Shown here: positions 35,540-47,227 of the stretch, one piece after another
How the letters are laid out: each line of letters opens with the position of its first letter
Numbering within the stretch: the stretch's first letter is position 1
NCBI RefSeq assembly: GCF_905220565.1
Contig: NC_059419.1
Location: forward strand, 1,240,001 to 1,304,000
DNA from: Melitaea cinxia
Lineage: Eukaryota; Arthropoda; Insecta; Lepidoptera; Nymphalidae
Direction of reading: 5' to 3'
DNA: 64,000 nucleotides
Position numbers and translations under genes: made by a program
The notes under the pieces: model-generated
Seen by the model: the letters and a program-made list of their open reading frames with translations, nothing else
What the model was told of the DNA's origin: nothing
Databases searched by the model: none

Positions 35540-38320
35540 TTTTTAAGAAGTTCAGTCTCAAGTTGTCCTTTTCACAAGACAAAATAAAAACTTATGTTGT
35601 ATATCTAGTAATTAATAAGACAGCAGGGCGACATGACGTAGGAAAGAAATAACACACATATATATAAATTTATACAAAACCCCGTTTATTTATAGACTAA
35701 AATCACGTGTCGTTTACACTATATTTTACACTTTACAATATTCACACAACTTAAACTACCGTGAAATAAATACAACACAATACGTATTTAATTAGGAAAC
35801 AATTAAAAATATTGAAAAAAAAAGTGTGCGTGTGTGCATTCACACACGGCAGAAGTGAAACTTCTGGAAAGTCGTTTGAAGGTAAGTTGCGTCCTCGTGA
35901 GCGCCATGTTAAGTGCGTCGTTACGCGTTTTGAGCAATAATGTATCTAATTCTCTCCGATACATTTATTTGTGTATTTCTTTATCGTGACGCATTATCGT
36001 TTCATCGAGTTTCAAATCACAATAATAAAGAAGTTTCACTTAAAAAAAAAAGAAAATAATTCAATACAGCCATCTTTGATAATCTCAAACAAAAATACGA
36101 TTAGTACATACATTTACAAATATTTATAAAAAAGAATAATACATTAAAATTTAAAATTTTATTATTGATAAAAAAAATTAGAAAAATTGCCAAAAAATAA
36201 TTTCAAATAATTCGTAAAAATCCTATCACATTATAAGAAATAACCAAAAAGTTCGTAAGAAAACCTTAAAAGTTACTAATTACTAAAAAAAAATGTAACT
36301 GGTGTATAGAAACTACAAGGTCTAAAAATCTATTTTGAAAATGGCTACACTTTATCAAATACTTAACAGTAACATTTGGATCGGATTATTTAACGTTTTA
36401 AAATCTCACTTCATAATGAAGTTAATTAATTATAGAATATAAAAAAATTATTAAAAAACTTAGTTACCAATTTTTAAGAAATATTAAGGGCCAATTACAC
36501 AAGTCGCTGATAAAATATGTATATATCTCCCACATAAGTTAGTGATAAGTTTTATCAGAAGGAGGTAAAAAAGCCATCAGAGCCTGTTTCACCTCAACTG
36601 TAACTAACAAATTTTAGAATTTTATCTGATAGATAAATTTGAGATAATAAAATGTATCATAAAATTTTATCTATTGGATAATTTTATCAGCAGACGTCTA
36701 AACTAGAAGACACATAAAATACTAATGCCTGTCATTATTTAACTTGCTGTTAAAAATGGAATGCTGTCTCAATATATGTATTAGGTTTATTTCTTTGCCT
36801 ACTCAAAAAATCAAGAAACCAGGAAACTAGAACTATTATAAAAAACCAGAATAATTCCCCTTCAAAAACATGATATGCAAATCCATAAAAACAATTGTCG
36901 CAGTAAGGGGGCCATCAATCAATAACGTCACACTAATTCCACGATTTTTGACTTTGAGTTCCCCCTCCCCCACTCCCTGTACGGGTGACGTAGTATGGGT
37001 TCCTTTATTTATTTACTTATATAATATCATAGACATATAATCACATTTACCATGCATTATATCATACAAAACTAAATCCTGTGCTGTTTATACACATACG
37101 AATTTATAAAATAATGTTAAAATTCATTACATTATGGCAAATAACCATTATTATATTTTTTGGTCGTTTATTTATAAAAATTGGCTATTTTAGTGGTATT
37201 TATACATGATATTCTTATTTTAAAGATAACTCTTTTAACATACATAAGTTTATTTATTTATATTCTTACAAACTTTTTTTCCTTGTCACACTTATTCTGC
37301 TAGATTTTTTCTAACAGAAATATCTTACATATACAGTAAACCTTTAAGTCCATATGCAGAAACAACTCAAAAAGTAAGGGACCATTTCGTATACTAAAAT
37401 ATTAGTAAAAAAATAATAATTAAAAAAAATAATTCAAGTATAAACATTTTGTATAAGTATTGATTATAACTGTCATACTTAATACATCTTTAGAATATAA
37501 GAGATATGTAACAATTTGGTTGTCATAGCTGTTTATTTTTATTGTACTCTCAATTGCGTTAAATATCAATAAAGGTGACACTTTATGGGTAAAAAATAAT
37601 GTAAATCTCTTATATTTTAAAGTTATATTTAATTTTAGTAGCATAGACTACTAACTTCTTATGTAATAGTTTAACAATGTATTAGTTCTCTATTAACATA
37701 AGTAAACAATGTTATGTCGTTGGTAAATTGGCATTTTTATACGTATTTTGAATATTTTTAAACTGGTTAAATTTCCACTTGACATGAGTTATACTATTAG
37801 ATAATTTGTCTATTATTAAATTATAAAACCACCATTTTATAAAACTTGAACATCACAAAAAAGTACTAATTAACATATATAAAATAATTGTATTTTTATA
37901 GCTATTATTCTTATCGCGTCATCACTTGTTAACAGCGACATTTTATTATGACATTAATGGATTTAATATTGTAATTATTATTTATAATAATTTCTTAAAA
38001 TCCATAAAGAATACGTTATTCTCATTATTAATAGTAATTAACTCACATTTCCGTATTGGTGGCATTTTCCTATCAGGTGGCATTTATTACAATTTGGTTG
38101 TCATGTTAACGTCACTCAATAGTTTGTTCCTTTTCGTTTTCCGTGCTTGTGTGTGTTGCTTCGGGTATTCTCGGTAAGGCGGGTGTTATGGCTGAGCCGT
38201 CCTTTTCTAAAAGTCTGAAAGACCAGCCACCCGCTCCGTCGAACTCTAATACGTGTGTGTGATATTTCCTGAACAGATAAGGTTATGCTTTAGCAATTAG
38301 GCTTGAATAGTTAGAGGTAC
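35540..38320. other. Gene-less AT-rich region between the ABCD exon 13 and the LINE-rich area
   Basis: No ABCD terminal exon was found here. A less AT-rich patch at 35850-35945 and another at 38100-38260 are unexplained. The latter contains a short plus frame, MAEPSFSKSLKDQPPAPSNS then NTCV and a stop, possibly the 5' end of a LINE. 36480-36720 is a repeat with internal GATAAAAT inversions. Confidence 0.5.
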
Positions 38321-38482
38321 TCTTCTATACAAATAAATAAAATTGGAGCGTCTGTTTGTAATATTAAAATAACCGTTTTTACTAAATGCATATGGGTGTA
38401 TATACACGGTACATGTATACGATCGTACATATTTACGATCTTCAATATGCACATCACATTAAAGAATAGTTTATTAACTTAC

Positions 38483-38608
38483 CAAACACTAGGTCTGTGT
38501 GTGATGGACAACAATGTGATGCCTTCCTTTATGGCCTCTTCGTACATCACAACTTCGGTTTCCATTGACACTGCACTCGTGCACTCGTCTAGCAACGCGT
38601 ACACGGGT
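38483..38608 (-). CDS. Abcd1: ABCD exon 13: Walker B, D-loop and H-loop
   Basis: The 126-nt exon has acceptor CATATCGCCAG and donor GTAAGT, and covers about residues 667-709. It reads PVYALLDECTSAVSMETEVV then MYEEAIKEGITLLSITHRPS and VW. YALLDE is Walker B with its catalytic Glu, SAVS is the D-loop region, and SITHR contains the H-loop His. The split Arg codon (AG|A) joins correctly to exon 12 across the 4.6-kb repeat-filled intron, so the gene is intact to this point. Confidence 0.96.
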
Positions 38609-38826
38609 CTGGCGATATGACAATATGATATCAGATAAATATATAAATTTATTTAAGATGATCATAAAATTATTGCGCTATTGCGCATTTAATTTTGTGA
38701 GGACTCTTCTCTTACATGAAGAAAGGACCCTTACCTAGCAGTGGGACGTTATAGACACAGAGTACTGACCAAACTGAACTGAGTGTGCTAAACACAACAA
38801 ACTGTGTGACGGAGGACAGGATGTGT

Positions 38827-38857
<31 letters not shown>

Positions 38858-38948
38858 CACCTGTGGTAGAACATCCGGGCGCAGGCGACGCGCTGCTCCT
38901 CCCCGCCCGACAGCGTGCTGCGCCAGTCGCACACGGCGCGCAGGATGT

Positions 38949-38981
<33 letters not shown>

Positions 38982-39189
38982 CACCTGTGGTAGAACATCC
39001 GGGCGCAGGCGACGCACTGCTTTTCCCCGCCCGACAGCGTGCTGCGCCAGTCGCACACGGCGCGCAGGATGTGCACTGAGCACTGAGCACTGAGCACTCA
39101 CCTGTGGTAGAACATCCGGGCGCAGGCGACGCGCTGCTTCTCCCCGCCCGACAGCGTGCTGCGCCAGTCGCACACGGCGCGCAGGATGT

Positions 39190-39222
<33 letters not shown>

Positions 39223-39313
39223 CACCTGTGGTAGAACATCCGGGCGCAGGCGACGCGCTGCTTCTCCCCGCCCGACAGCGTGCTGCGCCAGTCGCACACG
39301 GCGCGCAGGATGT

Positions 39314-39346
<33 letters not shown>

Positions 39347-39437
39347 CACCTGTGGTAGAACATCCGGGCGCAGGCGACGCGCTGCTTCTCCCCGCCCGAC
39401 AGCGTGCTGCGCCAGTCGCACACGGCGCGCAGGATGT

Positions 39438-39470
<33 letters not shown>

Positions 39471-39851
39471 CACCTGTGGTAGAACATCCGGGCGCAGGCG
39501 ACGCGCTGCTTCTCCTCGCCCGACAGCGTGCTGCGCCAGTCGCACACGGCGCGCAGGATGTGCACTGAGCACTGAGCACTGAGCGCTGAGCACTGAGCAC
39601 TGAGCACTGAGCACTCACCTGTGGTAGAACATCCGGGCGCAGGCGACGCGCTGCTTCTCCCCGCCCGACAGCGTGCTGCGCCAGTCGCACACGGCGCGCA
39701 GGATGTGCACTGAGCACTGAGCATTGAGCGCTGAGCACTGAGCACTGAGCACTGAGCACTCACCTGTGGTAGAACATCCGGGCGCAGGCGACGCGCTGCT
39801 TCTCCCCGCCCGACAGCGTGCTGCGCCAGTCGCACACGGCGCGCAGGATGT

Positions 39852-39884
<33 letters not shown>

Positions 39885-39975
39885 CACCTGTGGTAGAACA
39901 TCCGGGCGCAGGCGACGCGCTGCTTCTCCCCGCCCGACAGCGTGCTGCGCCAGTCGCACACGGCGCGCAGGATGT

Positions 39976-40029
<54 letters not shown>

Positions 40030-40120
40030 CACCTGTGGTAGAACATCCGGGCGCAGGCGACGCGCTGCTTCTCCCCGCCCGACAGCGTGCTGCGCCAGTC
40101 GCACACGGCGCGCAGGATGT

Positions 40121-40153
<33 letters not shown>

Positions 40154-40244
40154 CACCTGTGGTAGAACATCCGGGCGCAGGCGACGCGCTGCTTCTCCCC
40201 GCCCGACAGCGTGCTGCGCCAGTCGCACACGGCGCGCAGGATGT

Positions 40245-40277
<33 letters not shown>

Positions 40278-40368
40278 CACCTGTGGTAGAACATCCGGGC
40301 GCAGGCGACGCGCTGCTTCTCCCCGCCCGACAGCGTGCTGCGCCAGTCGCACACGGCGCGCAGGATGT

Positions 40369-40401
<33 letters not shown>

Positions 40402-40492
40402 CACCTGTGGTAGAACATCCGGGCGCAGGCGACGCGCTGCTTCTCCCCGCCCGACAGCGTGCTGCGCCAGTCGCACACGGCGCGCAGGATGT

Positions 40493-40525
<33 letters not shown>

Positions 40526-40761
40526 CACCTGTGGTAGAACATCCGGGCGCAGGCGACGCGCTGCTTCTCCCCGCCCGACAGCGTGCTGCGCCAGTCGCAC
40601 ACGGCGCGCAGGATGTGCACTGAGCACTGAGCATTGAGCGCTGAGCACTGAGCACTGAGCACTGAGCACTCACCTGTGGTAGAACATCCGGGCGCAGGCG
40701 ACGCGCTGCTTCTCCCCGCCCGACAGCGTGCTGCGCCAGTCGCACACGGCGCGCAGGATGT

Positions 40762-40801
<40 letters not shown>

Positions 40802-40892
40802 CACCTGTGGTAGAACATCCGGGCGCAGGCGACGCGCTGCTTCTCCCCGCCCGACAGCGTGCTGCGCCAGTCGCACACGGCGCGCAGGATGT

Positions 40893-40946
<54 letters not shown>

Positions 40947-41037
40947 CACCTGTGGTAGAACATCCGGGCGCAGGCGACGCGCTGCTTCTCCCCGCCCGAC
41001 AGCGTGCTGCGCCAGTCGCACACGGCGCGCAGGATGT

Positions 41038-41070
<33 letters not shown>

Positions 41071-41423
41071 CACCTGTGGTAGAACATCCGGGCGCAGGCG
41101 ACGCGCTGCTTCTCCCCGCCCGACAGCGTGCTGCGCCAGTCGCACACGGCGCGCAGGATGTGCACTGAGCACTGAGCACTGAGCACTCACCTGTGGTAGA
41201 ACATCCGGGCGCAGGCGACGCGCTGCTTCTCCCCGCCCGACAGCGTGCTGCGCCAGTCGCACACGGCGCGCAGGATGTGCACTGAGCACTGAGCATTGAG
41301 CGCTGAGCACTGAGCACTGAGCACTGAGCACTCACCTGTGGTAGAACATCCGGGCGCAGGCGACGCGCTGCTTCTCCCCGCCCGACAGCGTGCTGCGCCA
41401 GTCGCACACGGCGCGCAGGATGT

Positions 41424-41456
<33 letters not shown>

Positions 41457-41692
41457 CACCTGTGGTAGAACATCCGGGCGCAGGCGACGCGCTGCTTCTC
41501 CCCGCCCGACAGCGTGCTGCGCCAGTCGCACACGGCGCGCAGGATGTGCACTGAGCACTGAGCACTGAGCGCTGAGCACTGAGCACTGAGCACTGAGCAC
41601 TCACCTGTGGTAGAACATCCGGGCGCAGGCGACGCGCTGCTTCTCCCCGCCCGACAGCGTGCTGCGCCAGTCGCACACGGCGCGCAGGATGT

Positions 41693-41725
<33 letters not shown>

Positions 41726-41816
41726 CACCTGTGGTAGAACATCCGGGCGCAGGCGACGCGCTGCTTCTCCCCGCCCGACAGCGTGCTGCGCCAGTCGCAC
41801 ACGGCGCGCAGGATGT

Positions 41817-41849
<33 letters not shown>

Positions 41850-41940
41850 CACCTGTGGTAGAACATCCGGGCGCAGGCGACGCGCTGCTTCTCCCCGCCC
41901 GACAGCGTGCTGCGCCAGTCGCACACGGCGCGCAGGATGT

Positions 41941-41973
<33 letters not shown>

Positions 41974-42064
41974 CACCTGTGGTAGAACATCCGGGCGCAG
42001 GCGACGCGCTGCTTCTCCCCGCCCGACAGCGTGCTGCGCCAGTCGCACACGGCGCGCAGGATGT

Positions 42065-42097
<33 letters not shown>

Positions 42098-42333
42098 CAC
42101 CTGTGGTAGAACATCCGGGCGCAGGCGACGCGCTGCTTCTCCCCGCCCGACAGCGTGCTGCGCCAGTCGCACACGGCGCGCAGGATGTGCACTGAGCACT
42201 GAGCATTGAGCGCTGAGCACTGAGCACTGAGCACTGAGCACTCACCTGTGGTAGAACATCCGGGCGCAGGCGACGCGCTGCTTCTCCCCGCCCGACAGCG
42301 TGCTGCGCCAGTCGCACACGGCGCGCAGGATGT

Positions 42334-42366
<33 letters not shown>

Positions 42367-42457
42367 CACCTGTGGTAGAACATCCGGGCGCAGGCGACGC
42401 GCTGCTTCTCCCCGCCCGACAGCGTGCTGCGCCAGTCGCACACGGCGCGCAGGATGT

Positions 42458-42504
<47 letters not shown>

Positions 42505-42595
42505 CACCTGTGGTAGAACATCCGGGCGCAGGCGACGCGCTGCTTCTCCCCGCCCGACAGCGTGCTGCGCCAGTCGCACACGGCGCGCAGGATGT

Positions 42596-42628
<33 letters not shown>

Positions 42629-42719
42629 CACCTGTGGTAGAACATCCGGGCGCAGGCGACGCGCTGCTTCTCCCCGCCCGACAGCGTGCTGCGCCAGTCG
42701 CACACGGCGCGCAGGATGT

Positions 42720-42752
<33 letters not shown>

Positions 42753-42843
42753 CACCTGTGGTAGAACATCCGGGCGCAGGCGACGCGCTGCTTCTCCCCG
42801 CCCGACAGCGTGCTGCGCCAGTCGCACACGGCGCGCAGGATGT

Positions 42844-42876
<33 letters not shown>

Positions 42877-42967
42877 CACCTGTGGTAGAACATCCGGGCG
42901 CAGGCGACGCGCTGCTTCTCCCCGCCCGACAGCGTGCTGCGCCAGTCGCACACGGCGCGCAGGATGT

Positions 42968-43000
<33 letters not shown>

Positions 43001-43091
43001 CACCTGTGGTAGAACATCCGGGCGCAGGCGACGCGCTGCTTCTCCCCGCCCGACAGCGTGCTGCGCCAGTCGCACACGGCGCGCAGGATGT

Positions 43092-43124
<33 letters not shown>

Positions 43125-43215
43125 CACCTGTGGTAGAACATCCGGGCGCAGGCGACGCGCTGCTTCTCCCCGCCCGACAGCGTGCTGCGCCAGTCGCACA
43201 CGGCGCGCAGGATGT

Positions 43216-43248
<33 letters not shown>

Positions 43249-46200
43249 CACCTGTGGTAGAACATCCGGGCGCAGGCGACGCGCTGCTTCTCCCCGCCCG
43301 ACAGCGTGCTGCGCCAGTCGCACACGGCGCGCAGGCCGCCGTGCCGCGCCGCGCACGCGTCGAGCCGCACCACGCGCAAGATGTGCAAGGCGCGCGCCTC
43401 TGCCGCCGCATCACCCTCCGGTACCCGCGACGGGTATGTGATCTGGTCGATGAGGGAGCCCATCGACATGTACGGCCTGGAACAGAATGCCGGAAACTAG
43501 TTAGCGGCCAAGTTCGATAAATGTTTCCAAATGGATTGATAAGTCCCAATCTTGACTGACCTCACTGAGTTTTCAGTCCCAAAATTTACATAAACCTCAC
43601 AACCAGAGCAGTACTTGTGCATGCACATTACAGAAAAAAAATATGGTAGTCAGATATCTATGAAGCAATAATTGGCATAATAAGGTCGTGACACTGTCTG
43701 ACAGACTGTCGATCCCCACCTCTGCGGTATATAGAACATGACCGGGCGCGCGCTGCAGTGCGGTGGCGCGTGCGGCTCGCCCGCGCAGTGGGCGCACTCG
43801 CAAGGCCGCGGTACACTGAGCTCGCCTCCGAACACCGGCCACAGACCCGAGATGATGCGGAACAAACTGGAGGACAAAATTAAACTTGGACATTATCTTT
43901 GCAGTATCCTTGATGTAAAAGATCCAAAGTTAATCGTTTATTTTGGATAACAAAAAAAAAAAAGATACGGCTCAGGATCTTTATAAAATTGATCCTTCGT
44001 GGACCGATATTTCTGGTCAGTCATCCAGTTAAAAATAATAATAGTTTCAGAAATGGAACACTGCTTGAAAATTATGAATACCTTCACTAACATACTGTTA
44101 AACACTTTATCCCAAAAACTAAATAATAAGACAAAGAATTGGCTGTGGGGCTACAGCAGTCTAGAATTTAGCTACCCCCTATCTTCCCGTGGGTATCGTA
44201 AGAGGCGACTATATAGGTGATAAAGCCAGCCCTGCGGTCACCAACCGGCCGGCCCAGCATTGGTGACTATGGGCAACACACATGAGTTTTGCCATTTTTG
44301 GCGCGAACTTGTGGAGGCCTATGTCCAGCAGTGGACTGCGATAGGCTGAAGTAATGATGATGTGATGATGAAGACAAAAGTCTTCGGCAATGCGCCCTGC
44401 CTGTGTTAACATACAGCCGAGACATGGACACTGACAAAGGGGCTAGTAGTTTAAAGTCTCTCAACGTGCAATGCCGTTCCATTGCTCAAAGATCGTATTA
44501 GAAATGAGACACAGTGCGAGAGAACGAAAGTAATCGACATAGCCCACAGAATTAGCAAGTTGAAGTGGCAGTGGGCTGATCATCTGTATCGCAGGAAAGA
44601 TGGCGCAGTTGGAGCGGACGTGTCCTGGAGTGGAGACCGAGTGTTGGCACATGCAGTGTAGGACATCATTCGACCTGCTGGACCGACGATCTGCGTAAAA
44701 TTGGAGGTGTAAGCTGGATGAGGATTGCGGAAAACCAAGATGCCTGGCGCGAACTTGGGAAGCCTATATCCAGCAGTGGACTGCAATAGGCTTAATTGAC
44801 TGACATATTGACAAGCAATTTCGCAGTTACAACGCCAACTTATATCATTGCAATTGCGCCAAGAACCGAAACGATCTCTACTTCCATTTATTTATCATCA
44901 AAACACAGAAAAGTGGAAATTTGAGAAATTTAAAACTGTTGTAAAAAAACAAGTGCAACAAAAATGACAATAGTTATCGTTACAACGAGTAGTTTTTGGA
45001 TAACTATACGCTCGAAAATTGGTCGAATGATACACCTCTCAACCGGATATCTCTAACAGCACTTACCTAGACTTGCCACAGCCGTTAGGCCCGACTATAA
45101 GTAGGTGAGTGCCAGGTTTCAGCTCCAATGTCACTCCGCTTGCCACCACGTCACACGTGGGCGTCACGATGGGTACGTTAGTCAGACGGATAGATAGGTC
45201 CGTCGTGTACGACACTTTACCTGCATGAGAAAGAAATATTTAAGTATTTCAGCACATATTTTGTGAAAGAAAATGGGGGTGGTAATAAGGAATAATCTGT
45301 GCGGTTGTGTACGTTTGTGTACATTATTATATAACTATGGTGTACAGTGATGTAAGAATGGCCTTATATAGGTCCATCGATGGTGGTGGACAGTGGTGTG
45401 AGGTAGTACTGATTTTTTTTTTTTTCTAAAAGTGTAACTGCTGAGTTCCTTGTCGGTTCTACTCTGCAGAATATATATTCCGAGTCGTTGGTAGCTTTAC
45501 TTTTAACTAATAATAAATAAATTAATTAAAAGTAATGTATTTTTAGTTTGTAAGATCACAATTTGAATGTGCTTTTTTTATTTTGATTTTAATTTTATTT
45601 AATATGGTGCGGTAGTGTATGGAAAGCGTTCGCTAGTGTTGAGTGGTGTACGGTAAGCATTCGCTTGTGTCGGGCAATGTGCGGTAGTGTACGGCAAGCG
45701 TTCGCTAGTGTCGGGCAGTGTGCGGTAGTGTACAGTAAGCGTTCGCTAGTGTCGGGCAGTGTGCGGTAGTGTACGGTAAAAGTTCGCTAGTGTCGGGCAG
45801 TGTGCGGTAGTGTACGGTAAGCGTCCGCTAGTGTCGGGCAGTGTGTGGTAGTGTACGGCAAGCGTTCGCTAGCGTCGGGCAGTGTGCGGTAGTGTACGGT
45901 AAGCGTTCGCTAATGTCAGGCAGTGTGTGGTAGTTTACGGTAACCGTTAACTAGTGTCGGGCAGTGTGCAGTAGTGTACGGTAATGTCGAGCGGTACGCA
46001 CCCATGGGCACGGGCTGCTTGTCCCGGAAGGTGACGGTGAAGCCGGCCGCGGGCGCGGGCGCCACGTGCACGGCGCGCACGCAGCGGCCGCGCGCCACCT
46101 CGCCGAACACCACCAGCATGTCCGACACGCGCGTCGCGTACCCGGCCAGCGTCACGATCTCCTGCGCACACACGCCACGTCTATGGAGTCGGTTGCGACA

Positions 46201-47165
46201 GAACACACACAACACACACACACACGCACGCACGCAGCGGCCGCGCGCCACCTCGCCGAACACCACCAGCATGTCCGACACGCGCGTCGCGTACCCGGCC
46301 AGCGTCACGATCTCCTGCGCACACACGCCACGTCTATGGAGTCGGTTGCGACAGAACACACACAACACACACACACACGCACGCACGCAGCGGCCGCGCG
46401 CCACCTCGCCGAACACCACCAGCATGTCCGACACGCGCGTCGCGTACCCGGCCAGCGTCACGATCTCCTGCGCACACACGCCACGTCTATGGAGTCGGTT
46501 GCGACAGAACACACACAACACACACACACACGCACGCACGCAGCGGCCGCGCGCCACCTCGCCGAACACCACCAGCATGTCCGACACGCGCGTCGCGTAC
46601 CCGGCCAGCGTCACGATCTCCTGCGCACACACGCCACGTCTATGGAGTCGGTTGCGACAGAACACACACAACACACACACACACGCACGCACGCAGCGGC
46701 CGCGCGCCACCTCGCCGAACACCACCAGCATGTCCGACACGCGCGTCGCGTACCCGGCCAGCGTCACGATCTCCTGCGCACACACGCCACGTCTATGGAG
46801 TCGGTTGCGACAGAACACACACAACACACACACACGCACGCACGCAGCGGCCGCGCGCCACCTCGCCGAACACCACCAGCATGTCCGACACGCGCGTCGC
46901 GTACCCGGCCAGCGTCACGATCTCCTGCGCACACCCGCCACGTCTATGGAGGCGGTTGCGACAGAACACACACAACACACACACACACGCACGCACGCAG
47001 CGGCCGCGCGCCACCTCGCCGAACACCACCAGCATGTCCGACACGCGCGTCGCGTACCCGGCCAGCGTCACGATCTCCTGCGCACACACGCCACGTCTAT
47101 GGAGTCGGTTGCGACAGAACACACACAACACACACACACACGCACGCACGCACGCACGCACGCAG

Positions 47166-47227
<62 letters not shown>

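Noticed and set aside
35850..35945. Possible exon or promoter (MALTRTQLTFK on the minus strand)
   Set aside because: The short frame has no splice partner or family resemblance, and the surroundings look like repeat DNA.
38819..43335. CRISPR-like array
   Set aside because: Repeats are 86-bp coding cores with constant heptamer spacers, not unique spacers, in a eukaryotic intron.
43254..43520. Plus-strand frames over ABCD exon 12
   Set aside because: They are antisense to a conserved exon; open only because of high GC.
38712..43549. Dozens of overlapping minus frames rich in LSAQCSV and SCAPCATGAARC
   Set aside because: They are shadows of the 124-bp array in the two non-coding frames. Only the LSGGEKQR...FYHR frame corresponds to the exon, and each ends at TGA after the donor.
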